A DNA stretch of 64,000 nucleotides from Heterobilharzia americana (Eukaryota > Platyhelminthes > Trematoda > Strigeidida > Schistosomatidae), in the NCBI GenBank assembly GCA_944470555.2, contig OX104127.1:53124934-53188933 (forward strand), given 5' to 3'. The notes beneath the pieces were generated by a model that saw only the letters and a list, made by a program, of their open reading frames with translations, was not told the origin of the DNA and did no database searches. Below are positions 1 through 11,939 of the stretch, one piece after another (the first letter of the stretch is position 1; every line of letters begins with the position of its first letter). A program made the position numbers and the translations under genes.

Positions 1-1180
1 AGCCATGTTTCGCAGCCATACATCAGAATACAACAGACTGTAGTAAGGTACACTCGACAATTATTAAGTTATCGGATATCACAGCGGTGAAAGCCAGCCG
101 AGTCTTTTGTATCCGTGCACAGATTTCGTCGGCCACTGACCAACGCAGCAGAGCTTATATGACTTCCCAGGTAATTGAAGTGTTCAACGCACTCAACCAC
201 TTCACTCTATTGTTAGATGGGGCACCGGTGAAGACAAGTCGTGGAGTAACGATTCGCATTTCGGTAGCGATAAACGCAACCCAAACATTCTTAAATCAAA
301 ACTCAAGGTATCCAGAAGATTCTGTATCTTATCAATATCACCGAATACGATTATATTATCTACGTATTCTAGATCTACCAAGGATTCTCCTGTGGTTAGA
401 TCAATCCCCGTAATGTCAGACGACGAGAGTGAGACCAGCATAAGAACATCTATAATAAAGTTCAATAATGATGGAGAGAATGTGTATCTTGGACGGACAC
501 CACTCGACATACACAGCTAACCCGACATCTTACCATAGGCTCTAACACCCCCACAGGTGTTAGAGTAGAGCCGTTAATAAGGTGATGTACTTACTTCGTA
601 CTTCGTTACAGTGAGAGACATAGACATAAGACTTTTGAATCGACGGAGTCGAATGCCATCTCTAGGTCGAGAAATACAACTAGTGTCAGACATCCTTAAG
701 TGTGCCTGTGTTCCAGAACCCATCCACCATTCTTATGTACCTCAGGAACCAGTCCGTCGGGTCTTGCTGCTCTTCCTAGATACCTACCGCTTTCTCAACT
801 TCTACAAGTGTTCGTGTGTCTATCCCGATATTTCAGTCAGGATTCGACCGGATAGAGGGCAACACAATAGTAGCTGAAGGCCAGTTTAACTATCCCTTGA
901 AGTGTTCTGCTCATCGTTCCAGTCGTTTCCTCTGCGAGTAGGTCGCAAACCCATCCTTCTACAATATAGTCTCACTAACCGTTGACCTTTTCACTCCAGT
1001 CTCACTTATAAGTCTAAACAATTGTCTACTTTCATCTATCTCCACTACCTTCTCCATCTCTTTAGACTTCGCTGCCCATCACTGTTCACAGTCGTTACGG
1101 GGACTTTTTGTCAGTCTACATTTGAGTTACTTTCACTCCTCATTGTACTCAGAGCCTCGAGGGATGCATTCACGTGCATC
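1..1180 (-). pseudogene. RTE-like LINE ORF2 fragment (reverse transcriptase), runs off the left edge
   Basis: Read on the minus strand this is a decayed non-LTR reverse transcriptase. In order I see a pre-RT stretch ending in WAAKSKEMEK (near 1080), a linker reading ARPDGLVPEVHKNGG (near 740), RT motif A as VFLDLEMAFDSVDSKVL (near 650), GVRAYGK (near 550), motif B region FSPSLLNFIIDVLM (near 480), the catalytic box decayed to EYVDN instead of YADD (near 355), then FNYLGSHI (near 165) and MYGCETW at the window edge. The reading frame changes several times and a TGA replaces the first Trp of a conserved Trp pair near 1087. The order and motifs match RTE-type LINEs known from trematodes; clade assignment is inference. 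The copy is non-functional. Confidence 0.85.
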
Positions 1181-2490
1181 AACCAATTCAGAAGCTACTG
1201 ATATCCACTGGGGTTTATTTAGGATGAAGTGGAGGATGAGTTGTTACCGTTCTGCGCAGTAGTACTTGGCTAAAGCACGTGATTCCTCTCGAACATACTT
1301 CCCACACTTCACATGCTCAACTCACCCAACACGATGAGTCACATAATCTAGCCCTTCAAATCTGGTACAATAGAACACGATGTCTCTGGTGATTATTCTC
1401 CATGTGTGTTGGCCATCTGTATCATGTGTATATGCAGCTGAATTTCCTATCCACAAGGCACCATAGTTCATCTAAACTACGAAAGCAGCGGATTCCATGA
1501 AGAGAAAATGAAGTAATATGCAACAACCAATTCCTTTCAACAGGCAGTTATTTACGGACTATAAGTCAAATACAAATCAGTCAAAATATTTTGAGCCGTG
1601 CTGTATAGTGTTACCGATTGAGTCATACTTGAAACACACTTTAAAGGAGATTGAATAATATGACGAGTAGTAATTATCTGAGATTCATGCTGATATAATA
1701 AGTATTGCCAAAAAAAACTATCTGATCTTCTATTCTAGTGAAAGCCAAAATCTTAGATGTGGTTGTTGTAGCAGATGAGTTGCAATATACAAGTGTGTAG
1801 GCTAAGTCAAACAGAATGATACTTTCGAAATCTCAGCTGAATATGAAGAGATAACTGCAAGAGTCTGTTCCAACTGTGTTCAGACAGTTATCTATTTCTG
1901 ACCAACATGAACGTCAGATAGGAAGGGAGATGCCATATGACTACTTGTCCACAAACCTCAATTTGACAATTGACCTAGATACACCATGTTGCTTTGAGTT
2001 ATCGCTGAAGAGGAGGATCGGTGGAAAACTGTTGCACCTTCTGAAGCACATCTCTGAACAGTGATCAATCATCGGTTTGAGCATGTGTGTCTGTGCAAAG
2101 TGGGTGTGGAAAGACTACAGGGAGAAAATCAATCTGAGCGAAGGTCGATGATGAGAATATTGAGAGTGTGTTTAACAGGGAAGTGACTAGACACTTATTG
2201 GAACAAGACAACTACAGTTATCTCGAAAAAGCTTGATACTATCTTCAGTATTTAGGTTTCTAACAGACTCTTAGAAAGTTGTTTGTAAAGGTCAATGAAC
2301 TTTAGCTGTTTCTCCTGAACCAGTAGATGCACATGAACATATTACTGTTTGCTTTGGGCACAATGAGGACGGTAGGGGAATTGAAGATAGACTGATAAAC
2401 AGATGATGCATTGACGGTGAGGAGTGGTGGATATTGAAGAAGAATAATGAGGTTGGAGAGACCGTGGTGATATGTAACAGCAAACAAATA
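1181..2490. other. No recognised gene
   Basis: AT-rich sequence. A 62-codon plus-strand ORF at 1876-2064 has no motif I recognise, and neighbouring frames are closed. It may be part of an older repeat. I see no RNA gene or clear repeat boundary. Confidence 0.5.
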
Positions 2491-2499
2491 TTTATAATT

Positions 2500-3335
2500 G
2501 TCAAGGGAACTAGGGCAAAAAGATCAATGATTGATGGGACTGTGGGGTAGAATTATGGGTGTACGACTCATCTGAAGGTGTGAGTACCAAACGATGAGTG
2601 GAACATTTCCAGTAACAGTTCAACTGGCCTCCACACACTCCTAGATTGCCTCCTATCCATCCACTCGGATTATGAGTGGAACGCAAAGACAGACCCTCCA
2701 ACGTTTGCAGGAGTCGAGGAAGCTGTGAGTAACCTGAGACGAGACGACGATGGGCAGCAGAGCCAGATGGGTTAGTGTCAAAGGTATTCGATGACGGTAG
2801 GCAAGATCACTGGTTGGATTAAATGGGGTGTTAGTTGGCATGTGGGAGTCAGGCATGATCATCTCTGACTGATTTCAATCATTGACTGTCCGAGTCATGA
2901 GATTTTCCAGAAATTGTCTTGTGATAACCGGTGAGGAATCAATGTGACAAATATTGTGTCTAATATTTTAGCTTCTGTACTTACAAGACGTCTGAATGTA
3001 TGTGCTGTCACTATTTTTATTTGAATTTGTCATGTACATGTGGAGGACTCCCTTGCATCATCTAACTACTCAAACTTGTCTTATCAATGAGTACTCCTTA
3101 GTAGACTTAGAATACACACATGACATGTCCCCATTAGTTGACGGTGCTGACAAGATGTCGACTCTACTGGGCATGCTTAGTGGGAATTTTAAACTGTGTC
3201 ATGCGTTTTTTACCACCCGAATACCCACTGCTACTCCGGGACGTCTCTGCGTTGGTGCCTCGTAAGCAATTGCAATTAAAGCGGTACAGCCCGCTGACTT
3301 CACTTAATTGTGAATTCAGACCAGCTCTGTTGCTT
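2500..3335 (+). pseudogene. RTE-like LINE RT fragment with internal deletion
   Basis: The plus strand encodes pieces of the same protein family as the minus-strand copy at the left edge. FNWP followed by EWNAKTDPPTFAGVEEAV (near 2660-2720) is the pre-RT linker. WESGMIISD followed by TGA where a Trp is expected (near 2866), then NVTNIVSNILASVLTRRL (near 2940-2993), is the start of the RT palm. The next recognisable block is SLVDLEY with the catalytic box decayed to THD (3090-3130) and ADKMSTLL. The stretch that should hold motifs A and B is missing, so the copy carries a large deletion as well as stops and frameshifts. Confidence 0.75.
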
Positions 3336-3339
3336 TAGT

Positions 3340-4280
3340 AACCCATGAAATCTATTAAATCGTAGTGAAATGTTATTAACCACAAACCGATAGTGTTCGT
3401 AGCTGTCTTATCAGCCATAGATGTAGAATGGTGGTCGCTTTTTGCACTTAATGGTAAAAATACGTCAGCAACATCAGCACACTGTTGCTAATTTTGCTTA
3501 AGAGACTAATCACTCACCTTCTTAGGTTAAAAGAAGCATGTTGTCCGTTTCAGTTTACTTTATAAAGGGACTTAACCCCTGGGGGTATAAGTGTTTCCTC
3601 TCCAATTGCATTTGCGGCGTATTTCAACATCAAACAACAATCTACTCTCGATTATCTCACAGCTGTGAGCAACCAAGTAAAGTCTTCGGTAAAGCAGTGT
3701 TTGTATCAAACATCTTTCCCCGTAAGACAATAAACACACGCATTTGCAGATAAAAGACTCGTGAAACAAATAAAGCCGCAAACTTCCATATGCAATAGAA
3801 GACTAGCTGGTGATCAGCAAGAACGAGAAGTTCTAATTCCAACCCAAGGTAAGCTGACTATGTCTTTACTCCTTTAACGAACATAAAGGACTCCGTAGGA
3901 ATGTCTATCAGTTTAAGTTGCTACAAACCACACCAGTAAATTAGATGACCAATAGGCACGAAAGCAAATGTATGAACACAATGACCCTAGTATTGACAAG
4001 GAAATGTATCAAAAACACTCCAAACTGTTATAAAGATACAATAATGAAACGTGTCATTATGTGAGGGCTTATGATACCATTCGGTGTGGTAAATTAAGTC
4101 GATGTACTTCTGAAAGACGTTCTACTTTGATTTTGTCTGTCAGTTACACAAGTCAAAGTAGGCAGATCAGGATTCCAATCCAAGGCCAACATCTCGAAGG
4201 TTGTCGTTGAGCTAATGAGCAATATCTCCACTAGCCGACTTGCACAACCACAGAATATGTCATACAGGTCGTTTTCGGAC
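3340..4280. other. No recognised gene
   Basis: Mixed-composition sequence with short ORFs on both strands near 3540-3840 that overlap each other and show no motif I recognise. Probably decayed repeat DNA; no boundaries can be drawn. Confidence 0.45.
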
Positions 4281-4284
4281 AGTT

Positions 4285-4420
4285 TCACTGTAAGAAAACC
4301 AACTGGTATGAGTGAGCATGAAGTTGTGCTCCGAATGTCACCCAGTAAGTTATACTGTGTCACTGTGTGCCATATCAAATAAACAACCCACTTTGGAATT
4401 ATGCTCTACCACATCGCCCA
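4285..4420 (+). repeat. Penelope-like element 3' tail fragment
   Basis: The order 'gaatgtcacccagtaag', 'actgtgtcactgtgtgcc', 'atatcaaataaac', 'tttggaatta' repeats, with substitutions, the tails of the PLE copies ending near 49820 (plus) and 47945 (minus). No PLE coding sequence is recognisable just upstream here, so this is an isolated terminal fragment. Confidence 0.5.
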
Positions 4421-4424
4421 AGTG

Positions 4425-5290
4425 ATTCCCTCATATTAATATTTCATCCTGTCCTAACACCCATTAAAACTTTCATCAAACTTGTGAATACGTTGGGATA
4501 AACATTAAAAGGGTAAAAAGCAGCGAATGGACCAGTGACATGTGATAGACTCGATGGAGAATTATTAAAAGGTCAATACTGCAGAAAATCACCGGACCCC
4601 TAATGACACCGTCCAAAATTCAATAAACCTGACAGCCACTGGAAGGAACCAAGGCCGGTTGAGTGCCTCAATATAAAAATTGAATAAAGTAACAACCATA
4701 AAACCATATGCTTAATGTTGATGACCAGTAATGATTTAATTTGAATATGATTTTGTTAATAGGCATTAAATTAAGAAACTTACTGATTGCACTATTTAAT
4801 ATGCACCGTGATGAATCGTTGAGTTGAATGTTTTGGTTTTTAATAATACCTGTAGGTCCACTTTCACTACTTCTAGCTGCAGAAATACCAACGAATTCCG
4901 AATTCATGAAATTTTCACCAACAAATTACAATTATGAGAACGTATGGATAAATCAAGAGATTATCTGCATAGCTCTAAGCACGAAATTCAGCTACTTCTA
5001 CTGTCGATGCTGATAATAATCAGACAAATTTTACCAAGCCATATTTTAAAAAGTGGAAATCAGCTGAGGGAAACGTTTCAAAAAGAGCGCTTAACTGGTT
5101 CCAATATCCAATATTGATAGTGCGAGCGTAGAAAACTGGTAGTTTTTGATCTCTCGCGTCTAGTTCTTAGGGCTTGGTTCCAGTTGTTCGGTTTACTCCT
5201 GCAGTGGACGAGGAAATCCCCTCTGCTTTCTTGCTTTTAGCTTCGGTGAGGTGGATGTTTTGTGGGTTAGTAGGTTGTAATTTGTAGAGT
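4425..5290. other. No recognised gene
   Basis: AT-rich with short ORFs only. The right end (from about 5130) becomes GC-richer and probably belongs to the CR1-like LINE that follows on the minus strand, but I see no diagnostic motif in it. Confidence 0.4.
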
Positions 5291-5319
5291 GATTAGGGAG
5301 CTACGGGTTGCTGGGAAGT

Positions 5320-5740
5320 TTAGAGAACTGCCATGACTCCTGTCTGTGTAGGTACCTGAAAGAGAATAGTAAGGTAGTGGTAAAGGAATGAAGAGAGAAT
5401 AAAGAAGAGAGTGAAGTAGCACCATAGAGACTCTGGGAGCTGGGTTAAGGCCGTATCGCTAACCATCCTTGCCTTTAAACAGGAGTTTACGTAGATAGCC
5501 ACTCCCCCTCCTGCTCTATGTTCCCTGTCCCTGCGGAAGAGTTCCATGCCAGCAACACGCATCTCTTCGTCGGAGATGTCCGATGAGAGCCAGGATTCGG
5601 TGATGAATATGATGTCGTAGTGCTGATGTTCACGCAGCGTCCTCATTTTGCTACCTTCCCTATTAGCCCCCTAACGTTGCTGTACATACATATTAGAGTG
5701 TGCCTGATGAGAGGGGAGGTCTGGATGTGTATTTTCGCGG
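5320..5740 (-). pseudogene. CR1-like LINE copy A: ORF2 N-terminal endonuclease fragment
   Basis: Minus-strand AP-endonuclease-like domain of a LINE ORF2. SNVRGLIGKVAK (near 5665) is the usual N-terminal signature. After a one-base frame change near 5645 it continues with YDIIFITESWLSSD, a (M)ELFRRDREHRAGGGVAIYV block and LPESLW, then loses homology near 5430. Asn of the SN motif, Glu of TES and the RRDR...GGGVAI block fit the endonuclease fold that nicks target DNA before reverse transcription. ORF1 of the same copy lies directly upstream at 5764-7480 in the correct order. The rest of the endonuclease and the whole RT are missing, so this copy keeps its 5' part and lacks its 3' part, the reverse of usual LINE truncation. 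Confidence 0.8.
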
Positions 5741-5763
5741 GATGAGCGCTTACGTGGTTGAAT

Positions 5764-7480
5764 TTAGCCTCGCCAGTCCTCATAGGACTGGCATTGTTCC
5801 GTTTTTTGTGTTTTGTTCTTAACTTGGGTGGGGGCTGTAGCAGTGGTGGCTTCTTTACTTGATGTATCTAACTCACTGGTCAGCGCCTGTGTGACGACCA
5901 CTGACTCCAGAGGTCTTGGTGGTTGCCGTCTCTCCTCTTGCCTTGTGGGTCTAGGCTTACTTTCACATATACGTATTGAGCCACCCATGCGATCTTTCGC
6001 ATTATACCATGCGTGCAGAACGTCTGTGAGGGAGGCATATGAGTCGAACTGGACGGCAAGTAGTCTGGGATTGGGTATGGTCTTCAGGTGCGCTGGCCTT
6101 GGCAGTCTACTGACGCTGTTGGCCGGTATACTGTTGAGACCAACTTTGGTTGAGAGCCATTGCCATTGTTGGACGTCGTGAAAGTACCGATCTTTGACCG
6201 AGCTGTCACTTGGCAATTCTGGAATCCCATGTACAACTATAGTGTTGTTTCTGTTGGGATTTCCAACCGCTGACTTTCTCTCCTCCTCTCTTATTGACCA
6301 TGGCTTGTCAGGCCTGGCCCGAATTTTACAGGCATTAACAACGTCCGGTTGTCGCGAGAGGAGGAGTGTGTCTTCAGCCTCTTTGGCGGTATTTAGGGAC
6401 ACACGTAAAGGGGGTGGCTTATCTCGGGGTGCATGGCTTCCTCGAGAAAGGCGACATAAAGTTGCAGGGAGGGGAGGGAGTCCCAGCATCTGACAGTAGT
6501 CGGTCCACATTCGGCTGTCAAATTGTTCCCTCTCGACCAACAATGAGTCTGTCGATACATCGACGTTGAACAAAATGATCGAGTTGGTCCTCCTGTGACC
6601 TGGGTTCGTTGTGGGTGGCACGCCCGACTTCCCAATGGGTTTGAGTAATTCCACTGGTTGTTTCTCAGTCACGGTGTGTGGGGTGTTCGGAATGGGTTTC
6701 GTAGAGGCTTCGGCGGTCGATGTCTTTGGCCATGCGCTTGACGTCCCCTGGGGCCGGGTGGGGGTATGGAGACTTGACCTAATATGGTCCCCACGCGAGG
6801 TGGCGTGCCCACAGCTGGAGCTCTAGGTCTGTTTCCAGGTCTCTCTGTGTTATCCTTTGGTGTTAACCCTACTTTATTCGAGGATGCTGGTAGCTTTTGC
6901 GTGGCGGAGAGCATCTCCTTCAGGCTTTCTGTGCGGAGTGCGGGCATTTTCCTGCACTCTGGACAGATGTACCAGAACCACTTGCATGGTTGTCTCTTCA
7001 TCAGCTTATAGTATTGTCGGGGGACTTTGGTATCGCAGTGGCAATGCGCCCATCGTTGACACAGGTTGCATGCAAATGCCTCATCGACTACCGAAACAAC
7101 TTTGGTGCAAACACTGCAGCCATCGGGTGTCGTAATACAGCCTTCCTTCCATGAATAAGGTGCTACGGATTGTGGCGAACTGCTTGTGGCTGCCTTGTTC
7201 TGAAGCCTTTTACGTCGTCTTCTATTTCAGGCATGGTATGATCCTTGCTCAAGATAGGACTAGTTTGTGACGGGCTAGTGCTACTCTGTGTCACCTGTCT
7301 GATGGCGACTGGAATTCTAGAAACATGGGTTGGCCACTTCTTCAGAAGTTCGGTGTTCTGCCCTACCTCTGTTTGTCTTCTAGTACAGACTAGTGTGTTG
7401 TTTAGGGTGTTACTGGCCGTTGTTGTGCACGACCGCGTTATCCGTGTCAAAGCTTCAGACCTAGCGTTTTGGGCAGACAT
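5764..7480 (-). pseudogene. CR1-like LINE copy A: ORF1 with PHD-type zinc finger
   Basis: Minus-strand ORF1, probably starting at the ATG at 7480 (MSAQNARSEALTRITRS). The frame shifts near 7200 into a cysteine-rich block at about 7140-6955: CSVC, then CNLCQRWAHCHC, then CKWFWYICPEC. The spacing (two CxxC pairs, a WxH, further CxxC pairs) fits a PHD/C4HC3 finger, which CR1-type ORF1 proteins carry. A second frame change between about 6690 and 6830 leads into a 302-codon open stretch ending at 5764. That stretch contains INSVSRLPRPAHL-like sequence (NSVSRLPRPAHL, near 6080), shared with the ORF1 remnant of copy B at 11.7 kb. ORF1 of such LINEs binds nucleic acid in the retrotransposition complex. 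Two frameshifts make it a pseudogene unless they are sequencing errors. Confidence 0.75.
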
Positions 7481-7484
7481 GTCG

Positions 7485-8165
7485 CTATGATATAAACTTC
7501 TTGGGAAAACAAGTAGTTAACAACAATAAGAGGGTTGAAGACTGAATGCAGCAAAAGGACAGAATAGAAAAGGGAAGATAATTTATGTTGGCTCACCTTC
7601 AGACACTTGTCACTTGATCCTCTGCTCTTGACCAACGAGTTTAACCGTAAGCTCCAGATGCGTATGTATAACCAGGAAAGATATTTCCTGGGGAATGACC
7701 TCCGAGGAGAACCGAGAGCTAAGGCAGTTTGGCAGTTGAAACGCCCAAGAACCACTGACAGGAGGTAGACCGGTTGGTTCAAAGGAATAATAATGCCAAT
7801 TTTCAACTGTTGAGGAGTGAGCTGACGAATGCGCAGGGGTGAGGTGCGTGGACGGACAGAAGTGCTGCAAACGTTCGATGTTTTTAGATTGAGTATTGCA
7901 AGTGGGAGTTTTTCATTGTGGAAAAATCCAAAAGCTGAGAGACGAGCGAAACACGTCATTACTCAAGGAGCGCGCCAACACAAACCTGAACACCATAACC
8001 CTTCATTACTTTTCAGATGGTTCAAATGGACAAACTTCAAACTTCGTGTTGTAGAATTAGCGAACTGTGGTTCTTTGGGTTCTACGTCTGTCTTTTTGGA
8101 ATACGTTCTGAGTTCGGAATGGTTACAATTATCTTCCCGTTTCTGAAAAACCTGAAAGGATAGAG
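7485..8165 (-). other. Probable 5' leader of CR1-like copy A, unresolved
   Basis: Between the ORF1 start of copy A and the 3' end of copy B. A 170-codon minus-strand frame (7447-7959) is open, but its composition does not look like conserved protein and I recognise no motif. The position suggests a LINE 5' untranslated region; this is inference. Confidence 0.35.
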
Positions 8166-8174
8166 ATACGATTA

Positions 8175-8840
8175 ACTAATTAATCTGGTCTCAAGTTAGT
8201 ATTACTGCATCTGATCTGCGGAAAGCTTCTCGAGTATAGCCCATCGGTAACGTAGGACTCGAGGTGTGCGTCTAGCCTCCTTTTAAAGGTATCAGGGGAT
8301 GGGGCTGTAACAAGTGATGAAGGGAGGGAATTCCACAGTTTACAGACTCTAACTGCAAATGAGTTAGCACGGATCGTTGTATGTGCTGTCTCATGCTCTA
8401 TTCTTAACGGGTGACCCCTCAAGTCGCGTTTCCGACTAAAGCTTAGAAGGGATCTGTTGAGATGGAGGGGATTATGGACGATATGGTACATCATGATCAT
8501 ATCCCCTCTGATCCTTCGGTGTTGTACTCGGTACAGCTGAAGAGAAACTTAGCGGTCTGGGTACGGTTTGTGCTGTAACCCAACCACTTTCTTTGTAGCT
8601 CTTCTCTGTACCCGTTCTAGGATAGCAATGTCCTTTATGAAGTATCGGGACATTACAAGGGAATTTTTTCCTAAATGAGCGCGAATGTACAGAGTATACA
8701 CTGTGTTGAAAAAAGGAGTTAGACACCATAAGGTTCGCGAGAGAAACCCCAGGATTCCATGAGCCCTATTGGCTGCAAGGCGACAGTGAACGGAGGCTCC
8801 TAGTGTATCATTTAGTGTAACTCCCAGATCTTGTTCCATG
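8175..8840 (-). pseudogene. CR1-like LINE copy B: ORF2 C-terminal part
   Basis: Minus strand. EQDLGVTLNDTL (near 8830) is the block that follows the RT catalytic box in CR1-like ORF2. It is followed by ILERVQRRATKKVVGL (near 8620), then in other frames RGDMIMMYHIV (near 8500), LRGHPLRIEH (near 8415) and FAVRVCKLWNSLPSSLV (near 8345) with DTFKRRLDAHLE at the end. This is the usual C-terminal order for the family. At least two frameshifts separate the blocks. It is the direct continuation of the RT part at 9155-10550, from which it is split by an LTR-like insertion. Confidence 0.85.
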
Positions 8841-8844
8841 TTAG

Positions 8845-9152
8845 AGTTTTAGGATTTGTCCTGGTGCGAACTTGACAGATGCAAAGACCAATCACTAATT
8901 ATTCGAACTTGTTATATACCCACAAGTACCAGACCAAGGAAGAACAAGATAGCGTAGCCGGATGGAATAGTATATTTGGATGGTTGTGCCGAAATACCGA
9001 TGCGTTCCAACTAATTGGCTAAAGGGTCAAATACGAGCAGTGCAACGTAACGCAACAGCGTGCCAAATGGCGAGGATGCCTGACCGGGTGCCTTCAGCTT
9101 AGCCAGTCAAGTTAAACTATCAAGGTCAGCATCAATGTCGAAAGTCGTCAAA
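8845..9152 (-). mobile_element. LTR-like insertion (possible solo LTR) inside CR1-like copy B
   Basis: About 300 bp separates two RT blocks that should be adjacent. The left part (8855-8920, 'gaccaatcactaattattc') matches 17865-17930, next to the gag of the gypsy element. The right part (8921-9150, 'gccgaaatacc', 'gtgcaacgtaacgcaac', 'aaggtcagcatcaatgtc') matches 18361-18600. The two matching parts are contiguous here and separated by about 430 bp in the 18-kb copy. The simplest reading is a solo LTR of a related Ty3/gypsy element, but I could not fix its ends or a target duplication. Confidence 0.55.
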
Positions 9153-9154
9153 CT

Positions 9155-10550
9155 CTAGGCTATTGATTTTGGAGAAGTATGCGACGCTACAGAGTGACAG
9201 ATATTTGGTTCACCTAGGCAGTAAGAACTGGGACTGCCTTCATGTTTGTCAACTATCATAATTCGACACTTCTTCGAGCCGAGACGAAGCAGGTTTTCTG
9301 TAGTCCAATTAAGGATTTTCGTAAAGTTCTCCTGGAAGATCGAAATATCCGTTGGTTTTCGTATTTCCCTCCAGACCTTCAGATTATCGGCATATAATGG
9401 TGAATGTGAATCAAGGACCCCTGGTAGGTCATTGATAAAAACAAGAAACAGTAGTGGGCCCAGTATGGAACCTTGAGGCACGCCACTCAGCATCGGGAAC
9501 TAATCAGAGAGGAGCAGACTCTAAATGACTGTACCCTGATGTACAGACAATCTCTGAAACAGATTAAAAATTTTCCGTGTACACTCATGAGCTGGAGTTT
9601 CTCACAAGAGATATCATGATTTGCCCTGTCAAATGCCTTAGAAAAGTCAAGTAAACCAATGTGTATAGGCTTTTTCTTCTAGACGGAGAGTGTCCAGCTA
9701 TTCCAAGCTATCAACAAGTTGGTGTTACATGACCTTCCTGGTAGAAAGCCATGCTGATAGTCGTTTAGGATTGATTTCTGAAGTAAGTGATCACGTAGTT
9801 AGTCATTTATAACTCTCCATGACCTCCGCAACTGAAGAGATCAGGGAGATTGGTCTGTAGTTGGAGGCGAGTAGTTTGTTTCCACCTTTACAAATCGGGA
9901 CGACAGCCACCCGTTTCTAATCAGAGGGTAACCCGCCTTCCAGAAACGAGCATTTGAAGATGTTTGTTAGTGGGGCACGCAGAACTTCACCACACTCCTT
10001 GAATGCTCTTGGGTGAATACCGTCGATTCCTGGGGACTTATTGGGATTCAGTTTCTTTAATATTTCCATAATTACAGAGGGTTTAAACTGTATATGATTT
10101 AGTCCCTCTGTGATACGGGTGTCCGACAGAGGGGGGTTTTGTCTCCCAAATGACAGTTGTTTCGGGACTCATGAACTAGTAGGTTTGCAACTTCAAGGTT
10201 GGAATAGAGAATCTCCAAACTAATGGGGTCCTGTAAATTTAGTGAACTGTTACTCTTCTGTTTCATCAACGAATACAGTATCTCATGATTTCCCTCCAGG
10301 GTTCTACAAAGTTCTGTCTCGTGGTTTATTCTGTCATTTCTGATCCTTACTGAACATTTTTTACGGATGTCTTTAGAATTTAGCCCGTCAAGAGGGCTAT
10401 TAGTGCACCTCCATAGATTCCAAGACGACCGTTTACGCCGTATTAGTTTGCGCGTACTAGACTTAAGCCAGAAGGATTAGAACTTGTTAGTTCTTCTCGG
10501 GATCAGAGGAGTGTTGTCTTCTATCGTCTGCAGGATTATATTATTCAGCA
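9155..10550 (-). pseudogene. CR1-like LINE copy B: reverse transcriptase core
   Basis: Minus strand. The clearest stretch is 9155-9493: SGVPQGSILGPLLFLVFIND is RT motif B with its flank, followed by the catalytic box as YADN in place of YADD, then LKVW and KILNWTTENLLRLGSKKC. Upstream (9500-10550) the sequence continues as RT in broken frames, for example NSSLNLQDPISLEILYSNLE near 10230. Loss of the second catalytic Asp plus many stops shows it is inactive. The endonuclease of the same copy lies directly upstream. Confidence 0.85.
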
Positions 10551-10554
10551 GACC

Positions 10555-11447
10555 CTATCTAGCATCAAGATCCAGTAGGTCATCGCAATGTAAGCAAGCG
10601 GAACCTTCTGGAACTTGCCGAACCTTCTCGAAATAAGTCCTCTTGTAATTCCCAACTAAAGGCTGATCGGAAACGGGTGGCTTAGATACAGAAATATTGA
10701 AGGAGATAACTGTATGGTCACTCAGGCCAAGAGGATTGAAAACATTCAGTTTGCCTACCTCAATGAACTGATTTGTGAAAATGCAGTCTAGTCGGGATGC
10801 CTTACCGTCCCAGCGAGTACACTGGGAAGCATGTTCTGTCAAGGAGTTTTCCGGTAACAATTCCCGAAAGTCTTTTAGAGCGGTAGATGGACTCTCTGTG
10901 GTAAAGATTTGAGGAAAGTTAAAATCTCCCATAATGAGGACCTGTAGGAAGTTCATTTCCAGGGCCCCTCTAATGGACCGTATTAACATTTTATTTTGCG
11001 TGGCATCAGCTGCAGGAGGGCGGCGTAAAACTCCAACTAAACACGGACCCCCGCAGCACTTAATGCTACACTAGAGGACATCTTCAATGCAAACTCTATG
11101 AGACTGTATCTCACGGACTTTTAAGGAAGGGAGGTGTAAACAGCAACGCCACCTCCTGGACCCTCTGGTCTATCCTTTCGGATAAGGCTGAGCTGTCCTA
11201 AACGAACTTCTTCGTCTTTTATGTTTTTTGATAGCCGTGTTTCACAGAAAGCCGTTATGCTAGGACTTTCCTCATCCACTAATAACTTTAACTCAGGTAC
11301 CTTGGAGCGTAGGCCTCGTACATTGCTGGAGGTACAGAGAATAAGAGTATGGGGGCTGGAGGTCCCAGCAACCGCTGGAGTTAGGCATGAGTTGCTAGCC
11401 TTTAAATGGCCGGCTTTGACAAGTTTTTGATAAGACGGTAGAACCAA
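10555..11447 (-). pseudogene. CR1-like LINE copy B: endonuclease domain
   Basis: Minus-strand AP-type endonuclease in two frames. The first (11447-11121) has SNVRGLRSKVPELKLLVDEE, ITAFCETRLSKNIKDEEV and RKDRPEGPGGGVAVY. The second (from about 11030) has VLIMGDFNFPQI (the GDFN catalytic block), RLDCIFTNQF and LGLSDHTVISF (the terminal SDH block). Glu, GDFN and SDH are all visible, so the active-site residues survive although the frame is broken near 11120. This is the DNA-nicking domain of ORF2. It overlaps the ORF1 remnant at 11402-11788 in another frame, as expected for a compact LINE junction. Confidence 0.85.
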
Positions 11448-11788
11448 GGGCTACTGTATCCACTGATCTCTGACTGAGAACTGGTGTCGGGTCCTTCGAT
11501 CTGGGACAAGGTCGATAAATACCCTTGCTCATCGTCCAGCCGTTCTGCCGTTAGGTGTACGTTGGCCAACGGTAAGCGCCTGGATCGCCTCTCAGTTTGC
11601 CTTTGTTCCATGGGTCCGCACTCACTTATCTTTATTTCTCTAGGGAGTGTATCAGATACAATATACCAGGATTTCAAGGTAGTCCTAACCATGTCTGGAG
11701 AGTCAAGGGTTACTTGGAGTAGCCTCAGAATACGTATGGTCGAGAGGTGAGCCGGCCTTGGAAGACGATTAATTCTTTCCGCCCTCAC
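11402..11788 (-). pseudogene. CR1-like LINE copy B: ORF1 C-terminal remnant
   Basis: A 128-codon minus-strand frame beginning RINRLPRPAHLSTI. The motif RLPRPAHL and the following Trp-Tyr (KSWYIVSD here, HAWYNAKD in copy A) and RQTERRSRR / RQEERRQ blocks match ORF1 of copy A at 5.8-6.1 kb, so the two copies belong to the same or sister families. The PHD-finger part is absent: sequence upstream of 11860 belongs to another fragment (copy C). No catalytic function expected. Confidence 0.7.
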
Positions 11789-11939
11789 ATAGTTGATGGT
11801 CGTTGATGGAATAGAAGCTTTCGCCTAACCAGCTTCTGAATCTAAAATCCGTGGATTACCACTTCTTGTAGTTGTTACCCTATGTGCAAGCAAAGTGACG
11901 GTTAAAATGCGAAAATTCACTTGGTTCTGAGCATACCCC

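Noticed and set aside
5813..7154. Several plus-strand ORFs of 65-120 codons
   Set aside because: They are antisense shadows of the CR1-like ORF1, which has a recognisable PHD finger on the minus strand.
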